This document shows, in pieces, positions 34,192-47,320 of a DNA stretch of 60,000 nt. Origin of the DNA: Liolophura sinensis (Eukaryota; Mollusca; Polyplacophora; Chitonida; Chitonidae); the NCBI RefSeq assembly GCF_032854445.1, contig NC_088298.1:17939976-17999975 (forward strand), read 5' to 3'. The notes under the pieces were generated by a model that did no database searches, was not told the DNA's origin, and saw nothing but the letters and a program-made list of their open reading frames with translations. Positions within the stretch are counted from its first letter, which is position 1. The number at the start of each line of letters is the position of its first letter. The translations under genes and the position numbers were made by a program.

Positions 34192-34539
34192 CCTCAATAT
34201 CATCTGTGACAGGTTGCTTTTCAGGTAATTTCGCTGGTGTGAAGGTCACTCCTGGCTCTGCTCGCGTCGTGCTTTCAGTTTTGAGGGCTAACTGAACAGT
34301 TGGTGTTGCTGCTGGCTGGGACGCCTCAGTCAGAGTTACGATTGGTCTGGCTTTAGCTGTCGTTGTTTCTCTTGGTTCAAGGGATTCCTTCTCCTCGGGG
34401 AGCATCTTTGTTGGAAGAGTCTTCCCGGGCAGATCAGTGCTGATTTCTTCCGCAGGCTTCCTGCTTTCTGTCTGTCTGTCGAGTGATGTGACCGGTTGGA
34501 CAGTTTGTGCTGCTGTTGTTAACAGTGATTCTCTTGCCA
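34192..34539 (-). CDS. Array unit U6: linker exon
   Basis: Intact, consensus. Same intron variants as U5. Confidence 0.88.
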
Positions 34540-34691
34540 CTGTAAAACAAAATTGGAAGAAATTGCAGAGATCAAAGGGATGATGTGAGCCTGTCGAAAG
34601 ATGATAATTTCAATTTGCACTGCTTCCCACAGCGATTTACAAACGCTAACAAGGCTGGGAATTTACAGAAAGAAAACGCAGCATGTCTTAC

Positions 34692-35762
34692 CTCCAAACA
34701 CTGCTGAAATCAGTGGGCCCTGAACATCAGGCAAGGACTGGCTACGTCTAACCGTGAATATGTAGTCTCCAACTGGTTGGCTAACTACTTCCCTGAGCTC
34801 ACGGGTGTTAGTCAGACCTACTCCAACACCGTAGACAGAAATTCCTCTTTGACGAGCAGTTCTAGCGGCAGGGACAACCCACTCAGTATTCACACTGGAT
34901 TCTCCGCCTGTCACCAATACAGCAACATCTGGCACATCTTTACGGTCTCCCGAGGATAACTTAAACATGTCTTTTCTGAAAGACCTGAGAGCTCCGGCCA
35001 GATTGGCTTTGCCCCCAGTGTACTTGACCTTGTTTATCGCATCCAAGACATCGGCTTTTGTCGAATATCGAATCATCTGGAAAGGAATGTCTGTTTTTCT
35101 GCCATACGTCAATAATCCCACGCGGAGAGAACCACCGTCAATGTCTGAGGATTCGACTATTCTTCTGGCAAACACTCTCATGTTTTCAAAGTCGTCTGGA
35201 GAAACGTTGTCGGATGAGTCAAGAATCAAAACCAAGTCTCTGGGAACTTTGATGCCAGTCACCGCCACGGGAGCCGTCGTCTTCTCTTTCTCTTCAGCGG
35301 GTCGCCTTGTACGTACTGTAAACCTGTCAGTGGCATCTGGCGCCTCTGTGCCAACTGTCTGGCCTGGTGTGCCCGTGAAAGGTTGCTGTGTTGCTTCAGG
35401 CTCTTCGAATATGTCTGTTGGTATTTCCGGTTGTCTGGGTGTGGTCTTGTCTCTTGTTACAAACGCTGTTTCTGTTGGTTGTTTTCTTGGCGCTTTTGTT
35501 GTCCTGTCTTCATCCGGGGACATTGTGGTCTTGTCTGGATACCTGTCCCTGCTAACCTCTGGTTTACCTGTGGGCTCTGATGTTACTGGCCGTCTGGGCA
35601 CGCTGGTTGTCTCCCTGAAATACTCGTCAGTCTCTTCTTCCTCTTCCGTGGTGAAGGCTTCGGGCGCTGCTGTTTGTTCCGGTTTCCTTGGAGTTGCACG
35701 GGTCTTTTTGGTGGGCTCGGTCTCAACAACGTATTCATCGGTTACCCCAGGTTCTCCTGAGC
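34692..35762 (-). CDS. Array unit U7: linker+VWA exon
   Basis: Intact. Two replacements, EEKEK for EKKEK in the linker and Ile for Asn in QMNRY, shared with U8 and U10. Confidence 0.92.
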
Positions 35763-35995
35763 CTGTAAATAAGAATCAAAACAGTTGCTTGAAAAGAAAA
35801 AGGAAATCGACACGATACAATGTTGCCATACACACAGCAAGCAACTTGTGCTCTTTTCTCCACCTTTTTTGAAAGAAATAATGCGCTGAGGCTATAGGCT
35901 TGAGTGACGTTTTGACGAGAGCATCAAGTAATTTAGCCTGTTGCAGCTGCCATGGAGTGGAGATGGCACAACGGACACTATGGATATAGTCTTAC

Positions 35996-36343
35996 CCTCA
36001 ATATCATCTGTGACAGGTTGCTTTTCAGGTAATTTCGCTGGTGTGAAGGTCACTCCTGGCTCTGCTCGCGTCGTGCTTTCAGTTTTGAGGGCTAACTGAA
36101 CAGTTGGTGTTGCTGCTGGCTGGGACGCCTCAGTCAGAGTTACGATTGGTCTGGCTTTAGCTGTCGTTGTTTCTCTTGGTTCAAGGGATTCCTTCTCCTC
36201 GGGGAGCATCTTTGTTGGAAGAGTCTTCCCGGGCAGATCAGTGCTGATTTCTTCCGCAGGCTTCCTGCTTTCTGTCTGTCTGTCGAGTGATGTGACCGGT
36301 TGGACAGTTTGTGCTGCTGTTGTTAACAGTGATTCTCTTGCCA
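35996..36343 (-). CDS. Array unit U7: linker exon
   Basis: Intact, consensus. A private intron change (GCCTGTTGC for GCCTATTGC) lies at about 35940. Confidence 0.88.
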
Positions 36344-36495
36344 CTGTAAAACAAAATTGGAAGAAATTGCAGAGATAAAAGGGATGATGTGAGCCTGTCG
36401 AAAGATGATAATTTCAATTTGCACTGCTTCCCACAGCGATTTACAAACGCTAACAAGGCTGGGAATTTACAGAAAGAAAACGCAGCATGTCTTAC

Positions 36496-37566
36496 CTCCA
36501 AACACTGCTGAAATCAGTGGGCCCTGAACATCAGGCAAGGACTGGCTACGTCTAACCGTGAATATGTAGTCTCCAACTGGTTGGCTAACTACTTCCCTGA
36601 GCTCACGGGTGTTAGTCAGACCTACTCCAACACCGTAGACAGAAATTCCTCTTTGACGAGCAGTTCTAGCGGCAGGGACAACCCACTCAGTATTCACACT
36701 GGATTCTCCGCCTGTCACCAATACAGCAACATCTGGCACATCTTTACGGTCTCCCGAGGATAACTTAAACATGTCTTTTCTGAAAGACCTGAGAGCTCCG
36801 GCCAGATTGGCTTTGCCCCCAGTGTACTTGACCTTGTTTATCGCATCCAAGACATCGGCTTTTGTCGAATATCGAATCATCTGGAAAGGAATGTCTGTTT
36901 TTCTGCCATACGTCAATAATCCCACGCGGAGAGAACCACCGTCAATGTCTGAGGATTCGACTATTCTTCTGGCAAACACTCTCATGTTTTCAAAGTCGTC
37001 TGGAGAAACGTTGTCGGATGAGTCAAGAATCAAAACCAAGTCTCTGGGAACTTTGATGCCAGTCACCGCCACGGGAGCCGTCGTCTTCTCTTTCTCTTCA
37101 GCGGGTCTTCTTGTACGTACTGTAAACCTGTCAGTGGCATCTGGCGCCTCTGTGCCAACTGTCTGGCCTGGTGTGCCCGTGAAAGGTTGCTGTGTTGCTT
37201 CAGGCTCTTCGAATATGTCTGTTGGTATTTCCGGTTGTCTGGGTGTGGTCTTGTCTCTTGTTACAAACGCTGTTTCTGTTGGTTGTTTTCTTGGCGCTTT
37301 TGTTGTCCTGTCTTCATCCGGGGACATTGTGGTCTTGTCTGGATACCTGTCCCTGCTAACCTCTGGTTTACCTGTGGGCTCTGATGTTACTGGCCGTCTG
37401 GGCACGCTGGTTGTCTCCCTGAAATACTCGTCAGTCTCTTCTTCCTCTTCCGTGGTGAAGGCTTCGGGCGCTGCTGTTTGTTCCGGTTGCCTTGGAGTTG
37501 CACGGGTCTTTTTGGTGGGCTCGGTCTCAACAACGTATTCATCGGTTACCCCAGGTTCTCCTGAGC
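36496..37566 (-). CDS. Array unit U8: linker+VWA exon
   Basis: Intact; EEKEK and QMIRY as in U7, plus a silent GGTCTTCTT variant shared only with U10. Confidence 0.92.
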
Positions 37567-37799
37567 CTGTAAATAAGAATCAAAACAGTTGCTTGAAAAG
37601 AAAAAGGAAATCGACACGATACAATGTTGCCATACACACAGCAAGCAACTTGTGCTCTTTTCTCCACCTTTTTTGAAAGAAATAATGCGCTGAGGCTATA
37701 GGCTTGAGTGACGTTTTGACGAGAGCATCAAGTAATTTAGCCTATTGCAGCTGCCATGGAGTGTAGATGGCACAACGGACACTATGGATATAGTCTTAC

Positions 37800-38147
37800 C
37801 CTCAATATCATCTGTGACAGGTTGCTTTTCAGGTAATTTCGCTGGTGTGAAGGTCACTCCTGGCTCTGCTCGCGTCGTGCTTTCAGTTTTGAGGGCTAAC
37901 TGAACAGTTGGTGTTGCTGCTGGCTGGGACGCCTCAGTCAGAGTTACGATTGGTCTGGCTTTAGCTGTCGTTGTTTCTCTTGGTTCAAGGGATTCCTTCT
38001 CCTCGGGGAGCATCTTTGTTGGAAGAGTCTTCCCGGGCAGATCAGTGCTGATTTCTTCCGCAGGCTTCCTGCTTTCTGTCTGTCTGTCGAGTGATGTGAC
38101 CGGTTGGACAGTTTGTGCTGCTGTTGTTAACAGTGATTCTCTTGCCA
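37800..38147 (-). CDS. Array unit U8: linker exon
   Basis: Intact, consensus; intron form GAGTGTAGATGG as in U10. Confidence 0.88.
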
Positions 38148-38299
38148 CTGTAAAACAAAATTGGAAGAAATTGCAGAGATAAAAGGGATGATGTGAGCCT
38201 GTCGAAAGATGATAATTTCAATTTGCACTGCTTCCCACAGCGATTTACAAACGCTAACAAGGCTGGGAATTTACAGAAAGAAAACGCAGCATGTCTTAC

Positions 38300-39370
38300 C
38301 TCCAAACACTGCTGAAATCAGTGGGCCCTGAACATCAGGCAAGGACTGGCTACGTCTAACCGTGAATATGTAGTCTCCAACTGGTTGGCTAACTACTTCC
38401 CTGAGCTCACGGGTGTTAGTCAGACCTACTCCAACACCGTAGACAGAAATTCCTCTTTGACGAGCAGTTCTAGCGGCAGGGACAACCCACTCAGTATTCA
38501 CACTGGATTCTCCGCCTGTCATCAATACAGCAGCATCTGGCACATCTTTACGGTCTCCCGAGGATAACTTAAACATGTCTTTTCTGAAAGACCTGAGAGC
38601 TCCGGCCAGATTGGCTTTGCCCCCAGTGTACTTGACCTTGTTTATCGCATCCAAGACATCGGCTTTTGTCGAATATCGATTCATCTGGAAAGGAATGTCT
38701 GTTTTTCTGCCATACGTCAATAATCCCACGCGGAGAGAACCACCGTCAATGTCTGAGGATTCGACTATTCTTCTGGCAAACACTCGCATGTTTTCAAAGT
38801 CGTCTGGAGAAACGTTGTCGGATGAGTCAAGAATCAAAACCAAGTCTCTGGGAACTTTGATGCCAGTCACCGCCACGGGAGCCGTCGTCTTCTCTTTCTT
38901 TTCAGCGGGTCGTCTTGTACGTACTGTAAACCTGTCAGTGGCATCTGGCGCCTCTGTGCCAACTGTCTGGCCTGGTGTGCCCGTGAAAGGTTGCTGTGTT
39001 GCTTCAGGCTCTTCGAATATGTCTGTTGGTATTTCCGGTTGTCTGGGTGTGGTCTTGTCTCTTGTTACAAACGCTGTTTCTGTTGGTTGTTTTCTTGGCG
39101 CTTTTGTTGTCCTGTCTTCATCCGGGGACATTGTGGTCTTGTCTGGATACCTGTCCCTGCTAACCTCTGGTTTACCTGTGGGCTCTGATGTTACTGGCCG
39201 TCTGGGCACGCTGGTTGTCTCCCTGAAATACTCGTCAGTCTCTTCTTCCTCTTCCGTGGTGAAGGCTTCGGGCGCTGCTGTTTGTTCCGGTTGCCTTGGA
39301 GTTGCACGGGTCTTTTTGGTGGGCTCGGTCTCAACAACGTATTCATCGGTTACCCCAGGTTCTCCTGAGC
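38300..39370 (-). CDS. Array unit U9: linker+VWA exon
   Basis: Intact. Two private replacements in one VWA strand (DAAVLM for DVAVLV); otherwise like U11. Confidence 0.92.
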
Positions 39371-39603
39371 CTGTAAATAAGAATCAAAACAGTTGCTTGA
39401 AAAGAAAAAGGAAATCGACACGATACAATGTTGCCATACACACAGCAAGCAACTTGTGCTCTTTTCTCCACCTTTTTTGAAAGAAATAATGCGCTGAGGC
39501 TATAGGCTTGAGTGACGTTTTGACGAGAGCATCAAGTAATTTAGCCTATTGCAGCTGCCATGGAGTGGAGATGGCACAACGGACACTATGGATATAGTCT
39601 TAC

Positions 39604-39951
39604 CCTCAATATCATCTGTGACAGGTTGCTTTTCAGGTAATTTCGCTGGTGTGAAGGTCACTCCTGGCTCTGCTCGCGTCGTGCTTTCAGTTTTGAGGGC
39701 TAACTGAACAGTTGGTGTTGCTGCTGGCTGGGACGCCTCAGTCAGAGTTACGATTGGTCTGGCTTTAGCTGTCGTTGTTTCTCTTGGTTCAAGGGATTCC
39801 TTCTCCTCGGGGAGCATCTTTGTTGGAAGAGTCTTCCCGGGCAGATCAGTGCTGATTTCTTCCGCAGGCTTCCTGCTTTCTGTCTGTCTGTCGAGTGATG
39901 TGACCGGTTGGACAGTTTGTGCTGCTGTTGTTAACAGTGATTCTCTTGCCA
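39604..39951 (-). CDS. Array unit U9: linker exon
   Basis: Intact, consensus. The adjacent intron has GATAAAGGGG, shared only with U11. Confidence 0.88.
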
Positions 39952-40103
39952 CTGTAAAACAAAATTGGAAGAAATTGCAGAGATAAAGGGGATGATGTGA
40001 GCCTGTCGAAAGATGATAATTTCAATTTGCACTGCTTCCCACAGCGATTTACAAACGCTAACAAGGCTGGGAATTTACAGAAAGAAAACGCAGCATGTCT
40101 TAC

Positions 40104-41175
40104 CTCCAAACACTGCTGAAATCAGTGGGCCCTGAACATCAGGCAAGGACTGGCTACGTCTAACCGTGAATATGTAGTCTCCAACTGGTTGGCTAACTAC
40201 TTCCCTGAGCTCACGGGTGTTAGTCAGACCTACTCCAACACCGTAGACAGAAATTCCTCTTTGACGAGCAGTTCTAGCGGCAGGGACAACCCACTCAGTA
40301 TTCACACTGGATTCTCCGCCTGTCACCAATACAGCAACATCTGGCACATCTTTACGGTCTCCCGAGGATAACTTAAACATGTCTTTTCTGAAAGACCTGA
40401 GAGCTCCGGCCAGATTGGCTTTGCCCCCAGTGTACTTGACCTTGTTTATCGCATCCAAGACATCGGCTTTTGTCGAATATCGAATCATCTGGAAAGGAAT
40501 GTCTGTTTTTTCTGCCATACGTCAATAATCCCACGCGGAGAGAACCACCGTCAATGTCTGAGGATTCGACTATTCTTCTGGCAAACACTCTCATGTTTTC
40601 AAAGTCGTCTGGAGAAACGTTGTCGGATGAGTCAAGAATCAAAACCAAGTCTCTGGGAACTTTGATGCCAGTCACCGCCACGGGAGCCGTCGTCTTCTCT
40701 TTCTCTTCAGCGGGTCTTCTTGTACGTACTGTAAACCTGTCAGTGGCATCTGGCGCCTCTGTGCCAACTGTCTGGCCTGGTGTGCCCGTGAAAGGTTGCT
40801 GTGTTGCTTCAGGCTCTTCGAATATGTCTGTTGGTATTTCCGGTTGTCTGGGTGTGGTCTTGTCTCTTGTTACAAACGCTGTTTCTGTTGGTTGTTTTCT
40901 TGGCGCTTTTGTTGTCCTGTCTTCATCCGGGGACATTGTGGTCTTGTCTGGATACCTGTCCCTGCTAACCTCTGGTTTACCTGTGGGCTCTGATGTTACT
41001 GGCCGTCTGGGCACGCTGGTTGTCTCCCTGAAATACTCGTCAGTCTCTTCTTCCTCTTCCGTGGTGAAGGCTTCGGGCGCTGCTGTTTGTTCCGGTTGCC
41101 TTGGAGTTGCACGGGTCTTTTTGGTGGGCTCGGTCTCAACAACGTATTCATCGGTTACCCCAGGTTCTCCTGAGC
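40104..41175 (-). CDS. Array unit U10: linker+VWA exon, frameshifted
   Basis: 1072 bp: a run of six T (40506-40511, plus strand) replaces the run of five in every other unit. On the coding strand this adds one A just after the TYGRK segment. The frame breaks inside the VWA domain and reads into a stop near 40373; the downstream half stays open in the other frame. Otherwise U10 matches U8 (EEKEK, QMIRY). A homopolymer error is the simplest explanation; if real, it would truncate the giant product unless this exon is skipped. Confidence 0.85.
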
Positions 41176-41408
41176 CTGTAAATAAGAATCAAAACAGTTG
41201 CTTGAAAAGAAAAAGGAAATCGACACGATACAATGTTGCCATACACACAGCAAGCAACTTGTGCTCTTTTCTCCACCTTTTTTGAAAGAAATAATGCGCT
41301 GAGGCTATAGGCTTGAGTGACGTTTTGACGAGAGCATCAAGTAATTTAGCCTATTGCAGCTGCCATGGAGTGTAGATGGCACAACGGACACTATGGATAT
41401 AGTCTTAC

Positions 41409-41756
41409 CCTCAATATCATCTGTGACAGGTTGCTTTTCAGGTAATTTCGCTGGTGTGAAGGTCACTCCTGGCTCTGCTCGCGTCGTGCTTTCAGTTTTG
41501 AGGGCTAACTGAACAGTTGGTGTTGCTGCTGGCTGGGACGCCTCAGTCAGAGTTACGATTGGTCTGGCTTTAGCTGTCGTTGTTTCTCTTGGTTCAAGGG
41601 ATTCCTTCTCCTCGGGGAGCATCTTTGTTGGAAGAGTCTTCCCGGGCAGATCAGTGCTGATTTCTTCCGCAGGCTTCCTGCTTTCTGTCTGTCTGTCGAG
41701 TGATGTGACCGGTTGGACAGTTTGTGCTGCTGTTGTTAACAGTGATTCTCTTGCCA
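41409..41756 (-). CDS. Array unit U10: linker exon
   Basis: Intact, consensus; intron form as in U8. Confidence 0.88.
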
Positions 41757-41908
41757 CTGTAAAACAAAATTGGAAGAAATTGCAGAGATAAAAGGGATGA
41801 TGTGAGCCTGTCGAAAGATGATAATTTCAATTTGCACTGCTTCCCACAGCGATTTACAAACGCTAACAAGGCTGGGAATTTACAGAAAGAAAACGCAGCA
41901 TGTCTTAC

Positions 41909-42979
41909 CTCCAAACACTGCTGAAATCAGTGGGCCCTGAACATCAGGCAAGGACTGGCTACGTCTAACCGTGAATATGTAGTCTCCAACTGGTTGGCTA
42001 ACTACTTCCCTGAGCTCACGGGTGTTAGTCAGACCTACTCCAACACCGTAGACAGAAATTCCTCTTTGACGAGCAGTTCTAGCGGCAGGGACAACCCACT
42101 CAGTATTCACACTGGATTCTCCGCCTGTCACCAATACAGCAACATCTGGCACATCTTTACGGTCTCCCGAGGATAACTTAAACATGTCTTTTCTGAAAGA
42201 CCTGAGAGCTCCGGCCAGATTGGCTTTGCCCCCAGTGTACTTGACCTTGTTTATCGCATCCAAGACATCGGCTTTTGTCGAATATCGATTCATCTGGAAA
42301 GGAATGTCTGTTTTTCTGCCATACGTCAATAATCCCACGCGGAGAGAACCACCGTCAATGTCTGAGGATTCGACTATTCTTCTGGCAAACACTCGCATGT
42401 TTTCAAAGTCGTCTGGAGAAACGTTGTCGGATGAGTCAAGAATCAAAACCAAGTCTCTGGGAACTTTGATGCCAGTCACCGCCACGGGAGCCGTCGTCTT
42501 CTCTTTCTTTTCAGCGGGTCGTCTTGTACGTACTGTAAACCTGTCAGTGGCATCTGGCGCCTCTGTGCCAACTGTCTGGCCTGGTGTGCCCGTGAAAGGT
42601 TGCTGTGTTGCTTCAGGCTCTTCGAATATGTCTGTTGGTATTTCCGGTTGTCTGGGTGTGGTCTTGTCTCTTGTTACAAACGCTGTTTCTGTTGGTTGTT
42701 TTCTTGGCGCTTTTGTTGTCCTGTCTTCATCCGGGGACATTGTGGTCTTGTCTGGATACCTGTCCCTGCTAACCTCTGGTTTACCTGTGGGCTCTGATGT
42801 TACTGGCCGTCTGGGCACGCTGGTTGTCTCCCTGAAATACTCGTCAGTCTCTTCTTCCTCTTCCGTGGTGAAGGCTTCGGGCGCTGCTGTTTGTTCCGGT
42901 TGCCTTGGAGTTGCACGGGTCTTTTTGGTGGGCTCGGTCTCAACAACGTATTCATCGGTTACCCCAGGTTCTCCTGAGC
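41909..42979 (-). CDS. Array unit U11: linker+VWA exon
   Basis: Intact, consensus protein; silent variants as in U5 and U9. Confidence 0.92.
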
Positions 42980-43212
42980 CTGTAAATAAGAATCAAAACA
43001 GTTGCTTGAAAAGAAAAAGGAAATCGACACGATACAATGTTGCCATACACACAGCAAGCAACTTGTGCTCTTTTCTCCACCTTTTTTGAAAGAAATAATG
43101 CGCTGAGGCTATAGGCTTGAGTGACGTTTTGACGAGAGCATCAAGTAATTTAGCCTATTGCAGCTGCCATGGAGTGGAGATGGCACAACGGACACTATGG
43201 ATATAGTCTTAC

Positions 43213-43560
43213 CCTCAATATCATCTGTGACAGGTTGCTTTTCAGGTAATTTCGCTGGTGTGAAGGTCACTCCTGGCTCTGCTCGCGTCGTGCTTTCAGT
43301 TTTGAGGGCTAACTGAACAGTTGGTGTTGCTGCTGGCTGGGACGCCTCAGTCAGAGTTACGATTGGTCTGGCTTTAGCTGTCGTTGTTTCTCTTGGTTCA
43401 AGGGATTCCTTCTCCTCGGGGAGCATCTTTGTTGGAAGAGTCTTCCCGGGCAGATCAGTGCTGATTTCTTCCGCAGGCTTCCTGCTTTCTGTCTGTCTGT
43501 CGAGTGATGTGACCGGTTGGACAGTTTGTGCTGCTGTTGTTAACAGTGATTCTCTTGCCA
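43213..43560 (-). CDS. Array unit U11: linker exon
   Basis: Intact, consensus; GATAAAGGGG intron variant shared with U9. Confidence 0.88.
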
Positions 43561-43712
43561 CTGTAAAACAAAATTGGAAGAAATTGCAGAGATAAAGGGG
43601 ATGATGTGAGCCTGTCGAAAGATGATAATTTCAATTTGCACTGCTTCCCACAGCGATTTACAAACGCTAACAAGGCTGGGAATTTACAGAAAGAAAACGC
43701 AGCATGTCTTAC

Positions 43713-44783
43713 CTCCAAACACTGCTGAAATCAGTGGGCCCTGAACATCAGGCAAGGACTGGCTACGTCTAACCGTGAATATGTAGTCTCCAACTGGTTG
43801 GCTAACTACTTCCCTGAGCTCACGGGTGTTAGTCAGACCTACTCCAACACCGTAGACAGAAATTCCTCTTTGACGAGCAGTTCTAGCGGCAGGGACAACC
43901 CACTCAGTATTCACACTGGATTCTCCGCCTGTCACCAATACAGCAACATCTGGCACATCTTTACGGTCTCCCGAGGATAACTTAAACATGTCTTTTCTGA
44001 AAGACCTGAGAGCTCCGGCCAGATTGGCTTTGCCCCCAGTGTACTTGACCTTGTTTATCGCATCCAAGACATCGGCTTTTGTCGAATATCGAATCATCTG
44101 GAAAGGAATGTCTGTTTTTCTGCCATACGTCAATAATCCCACGCGGAGAGAACCACCGTCAATGTCTGAGGATTCGACTATTCTTCTGGCAAACACTCTC
44201 ATGTTTTCAAAGTCGTCTGGAGAAACGTTGTCGGATGAGTCAAGAATCAAAACCAAGTCTCTGGGAACTTTGATGCCAGTCACCGCCACGGGAGCCGTCG
44301 TCTTCTCTTTCTTTTCAGCGGGTCGCCTTGTACGTACTGTAAACCTGTCAGTGGCATCTGGCGCCTCTGTGCCAACTGTCTGGCCTGGTGTGCCCGTGAA
44401 AGGTTGCTGTGTTGCTTCAGGCTCTTCGAATATGTCTGTTGGTATTTCCGGTTGTCTGGGTGTGGTCTTGTCTCTTGTTACAAACGCTGTTTCTGTTGGT
44501 TGTTTTCTTGGCGCTTTTGTTGTCCTGTCTTCATCCGGGGACATTGTGGTCTTGTCTGGATACCTGTCCCTGCTAACCTCTGGTTTACCTGTGGGCTCTG
44601 ATGTTACTGGCCGTCTGGGCACGCTGGTTGTCTCCCTGAAATACTCGTCAGTCTCTTCTTCCTCTTCCGTGGTGAAGGCTTCGGGCGCTGCTGTTTGTTC
44701 CGGTTGCCTTGGAGTTGCACGGGTCTTTTTGGTGGGCTCGGTCTCAACAACGTATTCATCGGTTACCCCAGGTTCTCCTGAGC
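43713..44783 (-). CDS. Array unit U12: linker+VWA exon
   Basis: Intact. Has QMIRY but the common EKKEK, so it is a mosaic of the U7/U8/U10 type and the common type. Confidence 0.92.
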
Positions 44784-45016
44784 CTGTAAATAAGAATCAA
44801 AACAGTTGCTTGAAAAGAAAAAGGAAATCGACACGATACAATGTTGCCATACACACAGCAAGCAACTTGTGCTCTTTTCTCCACCTTTTTTGAAAGAAAT
44901 AATGCGCTGAGGCTATAGGCTTGAGTGACGTTTTGACGAGAGCATCAAGTAATTTAGCCTATTGCAGCTGCCATGGAGTGGAGATGGCACAACGGACACT
45001 ATGGATATAGTCTTAC

Positions 45017-45364
45017 CCTCAATATCATCTGTGACAGGTTGCTTTTCAGGTAATTTCGCTGGTGTGAAGGTCACTCCTGGCTCTGCTCGCGTCGTGCTTT
45101 CAGTTTTGAGGGCTAACTGAACAGTTGGTGTTGCTGCTGGCTGGGACGCCTCAGTCAGAGTTACGATTGGTCTGGCTTTAGCTGTCGTTGTTTCTCTTGG
45201 TTCAAGGGATTCCTTCTCCTCGGGGAGCATCTTTGTTGGAAGAGTCTTCCCGGGCAGATCAGTGCTGATTTCTTCCGCAGGCTTCCTGCTTTCTGTCTGT
45301 CTGTCGAGTGATGTGACCGGTTGGACAGTTTGTGCTGCTGTTGTTAACAGTGATTCTCTTGCCA
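45017..45364 (-). CDS. Array unit U12: linker exon
   Basis: Intact, consensus; GAGATCAAAGG intron form. Confidence 0.88.
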
Positions 45365-45516
45365 CTGTAAAACAAAATTGGAAGAAATTGCAGAGATCAA
45401 AGGGATGATGTGAGCCTGTCGAAAGATGATAATTTCAATTTGCACTGCTTCCCACAGCGATTTACAAACGCTAACAAGGCTGGGAATTTACAGAAAGAAA
45501 ACGCAGCATGTCTTAC

Positions 45517-46587
45517 CTCCAAACACTGCTGAAATCAGTGGGCCCTGAACATCAGGCAAGGACTGGCTACGTCTAACCGTGAATATGTAGTCTCCAACTG
45601 GTTGGCTAACTACTTCCCTGAGCTCACGGGTGTTAGTCAGACCTACTCCAACACCGTAGACAGAAATTCCTCTTTGACGAGCAGTTCTAGCGGCAGGGAC
45701 AACCCACTCAGTATTCACACTGGATTCTCCGCCTGTCACCAATACAGCAACATCTGGCACATCTTTACGGTCTCCCGAGGATAACTTAAACATGTCTTTT
45801 CTGAAAGACCTGAGAGCTCCGGCCAGATTGGCTTTGCCCCCAGTGTACTTGACCTTGTTTATCGCATCCAAGACATCGGCTTTTGTCGAATATCGATTCA
45901 TCTGGAAAGGAATGTCTGTTTTTCTGCCATACGTCAATAATCCCACGCGGAGAGAACCACCGTCAATGTCTGAGGATTCGACTATTCTTCTGGCAAACAC
46001 TCTCATGTTTTCAAAGTCGTCTGGAGAAACGTTGTCGGATGAGTCAAGAATCAAAACCAAGTCTCTGGGAACTTTGATGCCAGTCACCGCCACGGGAGCC
46101 GTCGTCTTCTCTTTCTTTTCAGCGGGTCGTCTTGTACGTACTGTAAACCTGTCAGTGGCATCTGGCGCCTCTGTGCCAACTGTCTGGCCTGGTGTGCCCG
46201 TGAAAGGTTGCTGTGTTGCTTCAGGCTCTTCGAATATGTCTGTTGGTATTTCCGGTTGTCTGGGTGTGGTCTTGTCTCTTGTTACAAACGCTGTTTCTGT
46301 TGGTTGTTTTCTTGGCGCTTTTGTTGTCCTGTCTTCATCCGGGGACATTGTGGTCTTGTCTGGATACCTGTCCCTGCTAACCTCTGGTTTACCTGTGGGC
46401 TCTGATGTTACTGGCCGTCTGGGCACGCTGGTTGTCTCCCTGAAATACTCGTCAGTCTCTTCTTCCTCTTCCGTGGTGAAGGCTTCGGGCGCTGCTGTTT
46501 GTTCCGGTTTCCTTGGAGTTGCACGGGTCTTTTTGGTGGGCTCGGTCTCAACAACGTATTCATCGGTTACCCCTGGTTCTCCTGAGC
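45517..46587 (-). CDS. Array unit U13: linker+VWA exon
   Basis: Intact; Lys in PRKPEQ. First unit from the left with the ACCCCTGG form near the acceptor, which recurs in U14, U15, U17, U18 and U20. Confidence 0.92.
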
Positions 46588-46820
46588 CTGTAAATAAGAA
46601 TCAAAACAGTTGCTTGAAAAGAAAAAGGAAATCGACACGATACAATGTTGCCATACACACAGCAAGCAACTTGTGCTCTTTTCTCCACCTTTTTTGAAAG
46701 AAATAATGCGCTGAGGCTATAGGCTTGAGTGACGTTTTGACGAGAGCATCAAGTAATTTAGCCTATTGCAGCTGCCATGGAGTGGAGATGGCACAACGGA
46801 CACTATGGATATAGTCTTAC

Positions 46821-47168
46821 CCTCAATATCATCTGTGACAGGTTGCTTTTCAGGTAATTTCGCTGGTGTGAAGGTCACTCCTGGCTCTGCTCGCGTCGTG
46901 CTTTCAGTTTTGAGGGCTAACTGAACAGTTGGTGTTGCTGCTGGCTGGGACGCCTCAGTCAGAGTTACGATTGGTCTGGCTTTAGCTGTCGTTGTTTCTC
47001 TTGGTTCAAGGGATTCCTTCTCCTCGGGGAGCATCTTTGTTGGAAGAGTCTTCCCGGGCAGATCAGTGCTGATTTCTTCCGCAGGCTTCCTGCTTTCTGT
47101 CTGTCTGTCGAGTGATGTGACCGGTTGGACAGTTTGTGCTGCTGTTGTTAACAGTGATTCTCTTGCCA
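46821..47168 (-). CDS. Array unit U13: linker exon
   Basis: Intact, consensus. Confidence 0.88.
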
Positions 47169-47320
47169 CTGTAAAACAAAATTGGAAGAAATTGCAGAGA
47201 TAAAAGGGATGATGTGAGCCTGTCGAAAGATGATAATTTCAATTTGCACTGCTTCCCACAGCGATTTACAAACGCTAACAAGGCTGGGAATTTACAGAAA
47301 GAAAACGCAGCATGTCTTAC

